NCBI GenBank assembly: GCA_009767595.1
Contig: VSDK01015799.1
Coordinates: 198,511 to 262,510 of the forward strand
Reading direction: 5' to 3'
Length of the DNA stretch: 64,000 nucleotides
DNA from: Symbiodinium kawagutii
Taxonomy: Eukaryota; Sar; Dinophyceae; Suessiales; Symbiodiniaceae
Below are positions 28,401-39,238 of this stretch, piece by piece. Position 1 is the stretch's first letter. Each line of letters opens with the position of its first letter. The notes below the pieces were generated by a model, which worked only from the letters and a program-made list of their open reading frames with translations, was not told the DNA's origin and did no database searches. A program made the translations under genes and the position numbers.

Positions 28401-28708
28401 GCAAATGAATGGGAGTAGGCTTATTCCCAACACCTGTGCATGGTAACCTTTCGGAATAATAGATGTGCTCTCGTCACCTATTTTCGATCTGAGCTTTTAC
28501 TCAGTAATTGCAGTTTTGATGGCACTGACAACTGCTCCGAGCATGAACCAGTACGTATCAATGATAATTAACCATGATGTTCCCCTATGTTTCTTTGCCA
28601 TTGTTGCTCATAATGATGCTTCATAAAGCACCATAAAAAACACATTGTATTTTTGCGCACAACAGTGTAATTGTTTCAAGTGTTCACCATCAATCACCAA
28701 CATCATTC

Positions 28709-28816
28709 GGGTATGTGCCAAAAGAATAGGACCCCCAAAACATCCCAAAACCAATGATTTCCTGGTAAAAAGATCATTTTTTGGTGGTTATTGGTTACCC
28801 TATTTTGGCACATACT
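28709..28816. repeat. Foldback element, family 3 (GGTATGTGCCAAAA ends)
   Basis: The left end GGGTATGTGCCAAAAGAATA and the right end CCTATTTTGGCACATACTCA are long complementary arms about 105 bp apart. The interior words CCAATGATTTCC, GATCATTTTTTGGTGG and ATTGGTTACCCTAT also occur in order in the copy at 35013, which establishes a family. Confidence 0.75.
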
Positions 28817-30197
28817 CATTGATACCAGTCAGAGTCAACCATCCTTCACCTCAGCTGTCGCAATTTCTTGCACTGAAATCGGCTCCGCCGAGCTGACGCG
28901 CAAAAAAATTGACCCAAGTGACTTGGCCTCAGAGCAATGGCAAGCACCATGTCACTAGCGGTTAGCCATCGTCTATGTTGGTTGATCATGACAATGATTA
29001 CTGATGGTTGATAGTGGTTTATTATAGTCATCTGTAGTCCATCGTGTTGAAAACGATCGCTAGTAAAGCATATATAATAATGGTCAACGGGTTGGATTGA
29101 TCGTTATTGATAACGATTTAAGTCCGTGTTGAAGTCATTCAATTAGATTACAAGAAAAATACCACTAATACCAAGTCACATGATGATTGCCACGAAAACC
29201 CGATGTTTTCTTGCACTCTTTCTGCAACCAAATCTATGGAAACTTGTCATGGACAACATCCGCATCAGGGGTACTCGACAACTGCCCACTCTTCCCATAG
29301 TCATCATCCAACCCTGGCACTGCAGCCAAAGATTTCTTACTAAACCAGGGACGGAGAGGGGTACGGCTGTTGAGGGTTTGACTTTTTTCTGGATCTCCGC
29401 GGAATGAGTAGTAATCCAATGGCTGACTCAGGAATTTGTCAGGAAATCTACCCTATATCAAAGAGATGTGGAATTTCTTCAAAATGAGATCTAGCAACAA
29501 TCCCCACAAAGAAAAACAATGCAACGGACAAAAAAAATCAATCCGAGCAAGATCTTTCTTACACCATATTTCTAGTGTCTGATATTTCAGTAAATCGAGT
29601 ACGATCTCTCCTGCAAAATAAGAGTAAGATCATGCCCCCTTGCTGAACATACGGTCATGACAAGTCATGGTCCGACCAACGCTTGGTATGTTCACCTAGC
29701 CCCATAGCTGGCTAGTTCACCAAGAGTGCTGAAGTGTCACTGTGCCAACAGGTAGGTCAACTCAGCATCCAGCGGCACCTGATGAAGATGTGCATCCCAC
29801 GTGGTTATGCTGAACTGTAAGGCCTCAGTAAGGCCTGAAAAATAAATATGTTTCACCACTGTGAGCAGTTGGGCTTACTTCACCCAGTACCTATGCTGCT
29901 TAACCATGGTGAACACTTGGGCTCGGTTCACCATGGCCAGCAATGCCCAGCAATGCCCAGCAACTGCAGTCGTAGTTATCAATCAGGCTTGTCTCGACGC
30001 AACTGCCATGACTCGATTGGATTGCTCTTCTCCATTCCAAGCCATTTATTCGGGCTGCGCAGCGCAAAGTGAAACATTCGCACGGATCCCTTCCCCGAAG
30101 GAGTTGTATCGTTGATCTGTCTGTGTCATGTGGCCACTCAAACTCAGTGCAACCGAGACAAACTGGGCTTGAAGGAATCCGTAATTCAGCATTCTCC

Positions 30198-30262
30198 ATA
30201 TATATATATATATATATTTATATTTATTTATATATATATAAATACATATATATATATATATA
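30198..30262. repeat. (TA)n microsatellite
   Basis: Two TA dinucleotide tracts separated by a TATTTATATTTATT interruption. Confidence 0.95.
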
Positions 30263-30448
30263 TGTATACACATAATTTACACATACATAAACCACCATTG
30301 GCTTTCCCATAGCTGGTCATAGCTGGTGCTTTATCATCAAACATCGGTGTGGTTATGAACTTTGACCTACCATTTTGACCTATCGAGCATCGGTTTTTAG
30401 GTATTTGTTCTCCTGGGGAAGGAATTACCCTAACATGGCAAAACGGCG

Positions 30449-30664
30449 TCAAAATTCATGGTGCCATGTCGGGTCACATGTTCGGAAGATAGAAGTACAT
30501 CCATGAATGGCCGTCTCCACGTTGATGGAGATGCGCATTCTGGACATCCTGTGTCGACGCACGCCCCTGTACAAAGCTCCACTAAGTACAGTACATGCGG
30601 AAGGTCCACCAGCGTGTCCAATTCTACCACCGCGGGCATAGACGATGTACAAGGAGAGTGTTGA
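30449..30664 (-). other. GC-richer island open in two minus frames, unassigned
   Basis: Two minus-strand frames of 67-69 codons and one plus-strand frame are all open here, with balanced composition. One of them includes the series L-V-E-L-C-T-G-A-C-V-D-T-G-C-P-E-C. It could be a decayed exon or retroelement piece, but I recognise no domain and cannot choose a frame. Confidence 0.2.
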
Positions 30665-31699
30665 CAGTATAAACGTGTTTTTATTTGTGTAGTTGACTAT
30701 CTATATATACATATGTATGTATATATATATATGTATATTATACCCATGCTCTACAAATGTAATGATAATATATATATATATGATATGTGTAAGATGTATT
30801 GATTTAGAATTATGTAGATGTATACAATCAACATACCACTCAAACATATAAACATACACATGTTGCTATGTGTTTTTATCTAACTATTTGGACATGGGGA
30901 TATGTAAATAAGTTCATACATAAATAATATATCAAACAAACAAACGAATTAACAAACAAAAAGACACATAGAAAAGGAAATATATTAAACCACATAATTG
31001 AATAGTTAATTAATGAATTCAATACCTCAATATATACATGTATATATATATAACATATGTGTTCATTAATGTTTACATCTATATATAATCACATATCACA
31101 TATATATGAATAATTTTATAGATACAGTATATGTTATAACAAAGAAAACTTCCGACAAACCGACTGTAGTCGCTTGAATCCAGTTGATGCATAATCACTG
31201 CACGTGTGTTTATTGTCAAATGTCAAACGCCAAAAATATGTATATAATATGTTTGACTGATGCTAAGTGCAAGCAATGATACGAAGAACACTACACCTCT
31301 CAACTGGTGACTGCTTCATGGGGCCCGCGCGAGGCAAATTTGGGAGGGAAATCGTTGGGTTTTACTATCTCTGGATTATTTCAAGGCAGGTGAATCTGGG
31401 AAGATGGTAATTTCAGAAGAGTAGGGAACTTGTTCATGATCTGAATCAAATCAAAATTGTTGATAAATACATGGCGAATCCTACATACCTTCGCAAAAGG
31501 CAAGACTTCAGCTGTCAAATATTCAACTACAAGAATTCTGCAGCTCAGGCGGTGACTTATCAAATACATCGATTAACCATCAACCACAGTGTTGAATGTG
31601 CAACCTTCAAAACAATAACATCCATTAACCATCCATGAACCATCCACTACAGTGACCATCCATGCAACTATCCATCAACCTTATAATCCATTAACATCC

Positions 31700-31794
31700 A
31701 CTGGTTGGTGGTTTCGATCCCTGAAAAATATTTGTCAACGAACCAACCATTTGGTATTGCTAGGGAAAACAAACAATGTTTGAAACCACCAGTC
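31700..31794. repeat. Foldback element, family 1 (best-preserved ends)
   Basis: Left arm ACTGGTTGGTGGTTTC and right arm GAAACCACCAGT complement each other around an interior with CAACCATTTGGTATTGCTAG and GGGAAAACAAACAATGTTT. The element is about 95 bp long, with no coding capacity, and of MITE size. Confidence 0.75.
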
Positions 31795-31915
31795 AATGGT
31801 TGATTAACCATGATTGACCATTCCGAACCATTCTTAATTAATTAACCATTTTTCCGCTGTAATCCCCTACTTGGATGTGCACCCGCCACTTAGTAAGTGG
31901 TCCCTAACCATGGTT

Positions 31916-31978
31916 TCTAGGGGTTGTAAGCTACGTTATAGAGCTTATAACTTATAACCATGGTTATAACCCCTAGCC
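31916..31978. repeat. Short foldback with TAGGGGTT ends and TTATAA core
   Basis: CTAGGGGTT at the left and AACCCCTAG at the right enclose GTTATAGAGCTTATAACTTA and a TATAACCATGGTTATA palindrome. It shares TTATAAC words with the foldback at 37693-37805. Confidence 0.6.
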
Positions 31979-31999
31979 CAACCAGCTCATACCAAATCC

Positions 32000-32180
32000 A
32001 GTAATCTCCACGACTCGTCGCAGCCCGCGGGCGGTTTCTGCAGGGCTGCCCGCGCCAAACGCTGCGGCCTCGGCGCATTTCCTTTGCGCAGGGGCCGCAA
32101 CGGCGGAAGAGGCTTAGCACGGCACCCAGGATAACAACAACTAGGTTGGATCCGGCAGGTGGTGCCTCTGATTGAGACCT
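32000..32180. other. GC-rich island, unassigned
   Basis: A GC-rich block (GCCCGCGGGCGG, GGGGCCGCAACGG) is open on the minus strand in two phases, with Arg/Ala/Pro-rich low-complexity translation. Nothing is recognisable. Confidence 0.2.
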
Positions 32181-32821
32181 GCATGGCTGGTTTTCCAATG
32201 GTTAGTTGAGAATGGATGGTCAAGTCACGGCTGTGAACTGATGAATATAAGAAACAAATATAAGAAATGGTTGCGAACGGTTTTCTGGTGAAGGGTCGCG
32301 TATCAAAATATTCAAATGCGTGAGATGGCGGGTATCATCGGGAGTAGGGAGGTATCATGTTTTGGAAGTGATGCTGTGTGTGCGTGGTATCACTTCTCTG
32401 GTTGGTAGGCAACTTGCCAAAAAAAACAATCTCTTCACTAACAATTCTTATATATACAAACTATTCTTAACTATCAAAATAGTAAGATGCCATTAATCCG
32501 GGTCTTTCACCCCTGTAATGTATCACTCCCCTCAGTTCTACAGCTCAAGGTCTGCAGGGGCACCACACTGTTCTGAGTCTGAAAAAATTAGGCAAACCTG
32601 TTGTTCCAAGCAGATCATTAGATCCGAACAGGCAGAAAAGGCTCCGCTGACAGCTTCAGAGCATCTCTTACGACGTGACAGGGTGCGAGCTCGGACTGGC
32701 TGTTAGATCAACTTGTTGGTAAATTCCATCAGCCAGCAGCTGGTGAGTCATCAAACAATTGCCGGGTAAATGAGCCATCGCCAAAATGTAAGCATCGAAA
32801 AGTGGAATAGAAAGCAACAGC

Positions 32822-32911
32822 CTTTGTTTCAAAGGTCCGCCTTCGTTTTACATTGTTTTCACAATAGTCGGTAGCCTTCGTTCTAAAGGACCGCCTTCGT
32901 TTTTCCAAGGT
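32822..32911 (+). repeat. Imperfect duplication (CCTTCGTT..AAAGG)
   Basis: The unit CAAAGGTCCGCCTTCGTTTT recurs 60-65 bp later as TAAAGGACCGCCTTCGTTTT. Each is preceded by CCTTTGTT or CCTTCGTT, and AAGG/CCTT pairs give the unit a small hairpin. Confidence 0.6.
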
Positions 32912-33131
32912 TTAGCCTATTTTCCACTTCAGTACATCTACTTAGGCCAGGTTTTTTGACAGCTCATATGCCAGTTCTAGGGATCATCCAACGGCCATCG
33001 TGAAACGTCTCCAGCTGAACAGTAACGCAGTTCGTGTCGACTGCAACCGTTTGCACAACCGTTTGCCGCATGGTGAGCCTATCATGAAAGCCCCGAGTTT
33101 GAGCAGCATTAATCATGATGTTCATGGCCGT

Positions 33132-33226
33132 TTCTCAATTTATAGGGGTTCCGCACATCATCCTTTCTTAGCCATTTATTGTAAACCAATCATTTTTGGG
33201 GTTCACTATTTTAAGAATCCCCCATA
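33132..33226. repeat. Foldback element, family 2
   Basis: TTCTCAATTTATAGGGGTTC at the left and GGGGTTCACTATTTTAAGAA at the right, with CATCATCCTTTC inside. It is the reverse arrangement of the GGATGATTTGGGG interior in other copies. Confidence 0.55.
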
Positions 33227-33335
33227 TGATCACTATTGACCAACCAATTGGCTCCACCATGCGCAACCGTTTTTGCCACTGTGCAGCATCGATATGCATC
33301 ATTCACTCACTATTCACCAGCCGGAAATGAATTCT

Positions 33336-33440
33336 TGACTGGTGGTTTCAAACCCTATGACAAAAATATTGGTCAATCAACCATTTGTTCATAATTGCTA
33401 GCAAAAATGAAAAATGTCAATCAAACCACAAACCAGGTCG
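33336..33440. repeat. Foldback element, family 1
   Basis: GACTGGTGGTTTCAAACCCT at the left and AAACCACAAACCAGGTC at the right, with the interior words ATATTGGTCAATCAACCATT and ATTGCTAGCAAAAATG in the family order. Confidence 0.65.
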
Positions 33441-33449
33441 AGTCATTAC

Positions 33450-35880
33450 CCAATTTGAAGTCAGCCCTTGTGAATTTGCGCTGATCATACACTGTAGTGG
33501 CTGGGGGGGGGAGCGTCGGCGAGTCACAATAGGAATGCCAACTCTGGATTAAAATTAATAAACCCTGGATACCCCCTATTAATCAACTAGTGGTTTAATA
33601 ATCCAGGGTTGGCGTTACTTACACATTTACGTATGACCTAATTATACCAAGTCTATATAATGCCTGTACTTCGGCTTAAAGCATGAACGCTTCCACAATG
33701 ACTTCAGAACAGGTTTTTGAAATACGCTGCTCAAGTGGTGAACCATGGAAATTTGCGACAAAAAACAGCTATCAACACATGCTTCACTACGGACTACGCC
33801 AGATATGACCCAAAATTCAAACACAGAAAAAAGGGGTTGATCAGCTAAGTTGACACCACCATAATCAGGCTTAGTAATAGGAGGAAGGGATTATCCAATA
33901 ATATTGAGTTTGTCTATGCCATGCATGTAGCAGTTAGTAGATCTTATTACAGTATTGCTTGATCATTTCCACCTATAGCTGCTACCCCAAATGACCAAAG
34001 CACTGTGGTTCTTTCCTACGGTCGAAGGAAGTGTGGAAGTAAACGTCCGATTGATGGAAAGTTGAAGCAGTAAGTCGGGTGGTCAGATCAAAGAGAAAAT
34101 CAAGGATGTACGTGTGTGTGTGAATGATAGGAAGTGCGCAAAATGCAGCCTTTTTCAACAGTTTTGTACTCTTCGAAATGTGGCACTCAAGCGTTCATTG
34201 GTTTTTGAACCTACTGTAAGCCACTTTGAAGACAGTTGGAGAACCCACTAGCAAAGGATACAGCTTGAATAGCGACTAATCAGTGAACACTTCTGGATGA
34301 GTGATATACTCATATACATTTAGCGAACAATCGAAAAATACGGCAAATATATAAATATGTAGCGAAGAACACGAATTTCACGATGTTTCAGTAGTACTTA
34401 GAAAATAGTTTGCACAAGTGCAATCATATGTCAATACTACTGGACGGTTTCACTGGTTCACAAGTTCATTAGTTCATTAGTTGATTCCTCTCTCCACGAT
34501 TTCCGACAACTTGGGTCGCTGGGTGCAAAGTCAGCTGCCACAACTTAAAACTTGCGCAATTGTCACCTGAGGCCACCTGTGGATGATGAGGCTACAGTTC
34601 GTCACCTCTAATGGTGGTTGGTAATGGGTTGTTCATAACGAGTAATTGGTGGTCATTTAGCAGTTTACGCCGCTAAACAAATGATGGCTACTGATGCTTA
34701 GCAATGATTAAAAAAATCATTGTGAAAAACATGGTCCATGATGGTCAACACTTGCCAAAGGCTTCTCCAGTGGATTGTGTGGACAAGTCAGTCGCTGTGG
34801 GAAAGGCTGATCAATTTCATTTGTGGCAGGCATTGGTGAACCATCCAGATTCCCTCTGATTATCATCGCGGACAATAGTCAATGGTGATGGTCAGTAATT
34901 AATCGTAAACGCATAAGCAATGTCATACCACTAATTCTCAACCAATATCAAAAACCAGTCATCAGCGATGAAGATACTTCGCCAATGATCATGCTGCTGG
35001 GTGATATTTGGGTATGTGCCAAGACATAGTGGTTCCCCGAGACAACCAATGGTTTCCAATCGTAGGCTGATCATTTTTGGTGGGGCCCATTGGTTACCCT
35101 ATGGCTTGCCACCCGTTTGGATTCACTATGTTCAACTGACCAATCCGATTTCAAACGTTCGAGCTATCAACCAAAGGCTCCGTAGGGATGAGCGGCCGAT
35201 TAAAAAAGTCTTCGCGGCATCAGTACTGGCACCTAGCAATCGATGCTGGAGACGGTGAAGCTTGTGGTGAAGCTAAGTGGGGATGTTTAAGAAGCTGGTG
35301 AAGCATCAATTTTGCTGGTAAATGATGGCAAAGAAGCTGGTCAATGATGATTAATGTCCACCTCTGATTAATCCACTAGGGGGCCTTCCCCCCCTTCTTT
35401 GCCCTCAAATAATCCAGAATTGTAACTTGCTTTTACTAAAACAAGGAAACCCAGAATCCAGCAATTGGTGTTTGGATTCCCACGGCCATCAAGCCAGATC
35501 AGCCCAACCAGGCATCAGTTCCAGTCAGGCGAGCAAGCCATCAAAGCAGCTCAATCAGCCTAAAGAATCACAAGCTTTGGTATTGCCCAAAGCCTGGAAG
35601 GGCTAGCTGACGAGCTCTATTTAGGGTCAGCCTTTATTTCGGGGAGGCTCATAGACCAATATGGATCATGCAACTTCATATTTAAAAGCAATTATCTAAC
35701 CTAAGCATCAAACAAGAGATCACCATGCCCTGGGGCAGTGCCACGGGCTAGCTTTACTTAGGGTCAGCCTCTAGTGCTAAGGCACCTCATGGGGGGGTAC
35801 CCTTTGCAACCTGAGTTCCAGTTGATTTTTGATAGATTTTGATAAATGGCGTTGTAAAAAATCCCCCGTAGCAAATCTTT
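33450..35880. other. Intergenic DNA, nothing recognised apart from one foldback
   Basis: No coding region is supported. The word TATTTAGGGTCAGCCT appears at 35616-35636 and, with one change, at 35750-35772. Related words recur at 37577 and 37624. Confidence 0.5.
35013..35115. repeat. Foldback element, family 3
   Basis: GGGTATGTGCCAAGACATAG at the left, CATTGGTTACCCTATGGCTT at the right, and the interior words ACCAATGGTTTCC and GATCATTTTTGGTGG in the same order as the 28709 copy. The arms are more diverged than in that copy. Confidence 0.7.
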
Positions 35881-35979
35881 ATTCCCTGAAATTGTTATCG
35901 TTTTTTTTGCTGTTATCGTTTTTCCATGTTTCTGGCACAATTGTGGGGATTGTGCTTGTTGTCATCAAATTAGCAAAGC

Positions 35980-36290
35980 TATAGCTGCAGCTGCTGCTGC
36001 TGCCTGCTGCTGCTACGGCTGCTTGCTGCTTGCTGCTGCCTGCTGGCTGTTGCTGCCTGCTGGCTGCTGGCTGCTGGCTGCTGGCTGCTGGCTGCTGGTT
36101 GCTGGCTGCTCCCTGCTTGTTGCTTCCTGCTTGCTGCTGCTGCTGCTTGCTGCATGCTGCTTGCTGCTTGCTTGCTTCTGATTGTCCTGCTGCTTGCTCC
36201 TTCTGTTGCTGCTGCTCCCTCCTGCTGCTGCTGCTACTGCTGTTGCTGCTGCTGCTTTCTCCCTGCTGCTCCATCCTCCTGCTGTCGCAT
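35980..36290 (+). repeat. CTG-rich low-complexity tract (GCTGCTGG/GCTTGCTG)
   Basis: About 300 bp of CTG-based words. It is bracketed at 35889-35930 and 36325-36362 by complementary copies of a TGTTATCGTTTTT motif, so the whole block is flanked by an inverted repeat. Both strands are open (Leu/Cys/Ala on plus, Gln/Ser/Ala on minus), as expected of CTG repeats. I do not call a protein. Confidence 0.85.
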
Positions 36291-36529
36291 ATTTGCTGCT
36301 AGGAAATTACGAGGTATCCGGGGAGTCCAAAACGATAACAAAAACGATAACAATTTGCGCACAAAATCCATTTTCAGCGGAGGCCCATCAGGCCCGAAAG
36401 CGAACGGCAAAGTGTCTTGGCTTGTGAATTTTGAATATTTTGAGACCGCAGGTACAAGTCCTAGCACGTGAGCCTGAAACACGGAGAAACCAACAACAGT
36501 AAAAGATCAATGTCCACTTGCAATTTTTA

Positions 36530-37060
36530 AAAGCAGCAGCAGGAGGCAGCAGCAGCAGCAGCTACAGCAAACAGCAGGACAATCAGAAGCAAGCAAGCAG
36601 CAAGCAGCGAGCAGCGATTAGCGAGCAGCAAGCAGCAGCAGCAGCCAGCAGCAAGCAGGAAGCAACAAGCAGGGAGCAGCCAGCAACCAGCAGCCAGCAG
36701 CCAGCAGGCAGCAACAGCCAGCAGGCAGCAGCAAGCAGCAAGCAGCGAGCAGCGATTAGCGAGCAGCAAGCAGCAGCAGCAGCCAGCAGCAAGCAGGAAG
36801 CAACAAGCAGGGAGCAGCCAGCAACCAGCAGCCAGCAGCCAGCAGGCAGCAACAGCCAGCAGGCAGCAGCAAGCAGCAAGCAGCGAGCAGCGATTAGCGA
36901 GCAGCAAGCAGCAGCAGCAGCCAGCAGCAAGCAGGAAGCAACAAGCAGGGAGCAGCCAGCAACCAGCAGCCAGCAGCCAGCAGGCAGCAACAGCCAGCAG
37001 GCAGCAGCAAGCAGCAAGCAACAAGAAACAAGCAGCAGGACAAGCAGCAAGCAGCTGCAA
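36530..37060 (+). repeat. CAG-rich tract with a 138-bp higher-order tandem repeat
   Basis: A 138-bp unit is present three times: the marker GCGATTAGCGAGCAGC begins at 36614, 36752 and 36890. A partial unit lies on each side. Since 138 is a multiple of three, the plus frame encodes an exact 46-residue Ser/Gln/Ala repeat, and the minus frame stays open as Leu/Cys/Ala. The tract is complementary in kind to the CTG tract 250 bp upstream, so the two could pair into a long hairpin. A Gln-rich coding exon is possible but nothing supports it beyond openness. Confidence 0.9.
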
Positions 37061-37512
37061 GCATGTGGAAATATATTCTATCATACGCAATTGCTATCGT
37101 TTTTTTTGATGTTATCGTTTTTTCGAGCGATAGCTCTGTCTGGACCAGTTGGGGCCCACGAATTTCAAAACGCAATTGACGGGGTTATTATACAATCCCA
37201 AATGGGTTTGATGGGATTTGGATCCATCAGATTTGGAGCAAGGAGGCATCAGTCAGCATCAGTCAGCATCAACAGACAAGCAGCAAGCAGCTGCAAGCAT
37301 GTGGAAATATATTCTATCATACGCAATTGCTATCGTTTTTTTTGATGTTATCGTTTTTTCGAGCGATAGCTCTGTCTGGACCAGTTGGGGCCCACGAATT
37401 TCAAAACGCAATTGACGGGGTTATTATACAATCCCAAATGGGTTTGATGGGATTTGGATCCATCAGATTTGGAGCAAGGAGGCATCAGTCAGCATCAGTC
37501 AGCATCAACAGA
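37041..37512 (+). repeat. 236-bp tandem duplication
   Basis: Two essentially identical 236-bp units, 37041-37276 and 37277-37512. Each starts in the CAG tract (CAAGCAGCAAGCAGCTGCAAG) and carries the TATCGTTTTTTTTGATGTTA motif also seen at 35893. Each ends in a small CATCAGT repeat. The near identity points to a recent event or an assembly duplication. Confidence 0.93.
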
Positions 37513-37692
37513 TTTGGGATCCAAAGTCCCAACATCAATGACATAAAATTAGGAAAAAAACAAAAGAAAAAAAACAGCTAGCTTCATTTAGAGTATATCT
37601 TTTTTTGTTCAGGGGATCGGTTAGCTTTATTTAGGGTATGAAGATAAATCATAGGTCAACATTAAGGGTTTAGAAGCTGGTAAATGTTTGTT

Positions 37693-37805
37693 ACAAGGTG
37701 GGCCCCCAGTAGTTATAAGTTGTCTTATAACCCCCCATAACTGGTAGTTACCCCTAGTTAAGTTAGTTATAAACCAGCTCATAAGTGGTTGGGGGCCCAC
37801 CTTGT
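37693..37805. repeat. Foldback element with perfect 16-bp inverted ends
   Basis: ACAAGGTGGGCCCCCA at the left is the exact complement of TGGGGGCCCACCTTGT at the right. The 81-bp interior is rich in GTTATAAG/CTTATAAC words and has a second, inner palindromic arrangement. There is no coding capacity. It is related in its interior to the element at 31916-31978. Confidence 0.85.
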
Positions 37806-38176
37806 AGCTGGTACACGACCCGTAGTTCCGTGGTGAAAAGCCTGGTGAATTCATGAAATTCAAATGGCCGGCAGCGAATTCGCACGCCAATGCTTGTTGT
37901 GGGTAGAGATTACTCGCCTATCCACAAAAAAGGAAAAGAATATAGGAGAATGGTGGCATATCAACAAATCCAACTGGGAAGGACCAGAGTAGGCGCGAAA
38001 ATCTGAGTGCATAACCCTGATGGTTAAAGATCTGCCATGGTGACCATGGTGAACATCACTGTTTTCTGCTGAATGCCATTGATTCCGAACACCAGAAAAC
38101 GGAAGAGCAACAATTCAGTTAGACCAGTGTTTGGAAGTTAGTAGAGTCAGGGTCCACTTTGTTGAACTCCATTCTT

Positions 38177-38282
38177 GTGGGTGTTTCTCAAAATCGGGGT
38201 CCCAAATCATCCTTTACATGAACTATTTATAATAATAAACCAGCCATTTTCCTGACCCCTGATTTTGAGAACCCCCCTAATG
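38177..38282. repeat. Foldback element, family 2 (best-preserved arms)
   Basis: Left arm GGGTGTTTCTCAAAATCGGG and right arm CCTGATTTTGAGAACCCCCC are complementary over about 20 bp. The interior has AAATCATCC and AAACCAGCCATTTTCC. Confidence 0.75.
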
Positions 38283-38640
38283 ACCCACAGGGCACCACAG
38301 GGTACTATGAACCAACAACTCCTTGGCTCATCAATTGGATGATTCATGTCATCGACGGCGGGGCATTACTGCCAATGTCTTTTTTGGAAGCTGTGCTGGG
38401 TAGTAAGTTTAGAAAGCACCATTTCTCACAGTTCATGACCAGTAACCAGGAACCATCATAGACGGCATCCCTTTGAGTTGTGAAAGATTTGCCCGGAACC
38501 ATCCAAGAACAATAATAATAGATTAATTGATTGGAGATCCATATCAATGAACCTCCATATGTGATGATTACCTCAATGAATTTGGAGATCCAAATCAATA
38601 AACCTCCATCTTGGATGGTTTTACTATAATTACTATAATT

Positions 38641-38756
38641 ACTGGTTGGTGGTTGAAGCACCCCTATATCCTATGAGAAATATGCTTGTCAGCCAACCAC
38701 CATTTCTTAATGCATGTGGGAAACAAAAACATGTCCGAAACCACCAACCAGGTTAT
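38641..38756. repeat. Foldback element, family 1
   Basis: Left arm ACTGGTTGGTGGTTGAAGCA, right arm CCGAAACCACCAACCAGGT. The interior has ATATGCTTGTCAGCCAACCA and GTGGGAAACAAAAACATGT. Confidence 0.75.
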
Positions 38757-38861
38757 GTAGTTCAGGTGGGATTGATAAGTACAACAAACATTCCAACATG
38801 TTCCAACTATTGATTGATTGATGACCATGATCATTCCGTAACGATGGAAGAAATTGTGAAT

Positions 38862-38892
38862 ATATGTATATATATATATATATGTATATACT
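38862..38892. repeat. (TA)n microsatellite
   Basis: Short TATATGTATATATA tract. Confidence 0.9.
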
Positions 38893-39190
38893 TCCAACTA
38901 TCAATGCTTGATGCATCTTGATGCTGTCAATCGATCATGATCAACACTAGCAATCATGATTCTGTAGCCACGGCTGGTAATCTGTAGCCACTAGTTGTCA
39001 AAGTTATTGATGGCTACAAATAAATGATGATAGCTATAGATGGCAATGTATAGCCATGGTCGGTGATAAAAATGTGGAGAACTAACGGTTGATCATGAGT
39101 GATCCAACTGTTTGCACCAGTTTCACAAGCGAAAATGCATAGCGGGTCGCATCTGGGGGGGTCCTCCTTAGAAGCTGGATCTCCCAGTGT

Positions 39191-39191
<1 letters not shown>

Positions 39192-39238
<47 letters not shown>
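39192..39238 (+). repeat. (GAT)n trinucleotide microsatellite
   Basis: About 15 perfect GAT units. They read as poly-Asp or poly-His in the two strands, but the flanks give no gene. Confidence 0.97.

Larger units (their letters stand above)
23330..28700. other. Intergenic DNA with several repeat dialects
   Basis: No gene is supported. A TGATCAAC/GTTAGTGT dialect occupies about 24650-25140. A GC-richer patch at 26460-26640 is open on the minus strand but short. An AT dinucleotide tract lies at 26666-26690. Foldback copies at 24293 and 25284 are listed separately. Confidence 0.5.
28820..31690. other. Intergenic DNA with AT microsatellites
   Basis: No gene is supported. TA-rich tracts cluster at 30198-30262, 30700-30790 and 31030-31130. 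The stretch 30449-30664 is GC-richer (see separate entry). Confidence 0.5.

Noticed and set aside
36518-37345. 275-codon Gln/Ser/Ala-rich frame, and its minus-strand Leu/Cys/Ala partner
   Set aside because: A CAG-type tandem repeat is open in both strands. There is no flanking coding sequence or splice context that favours a gene.
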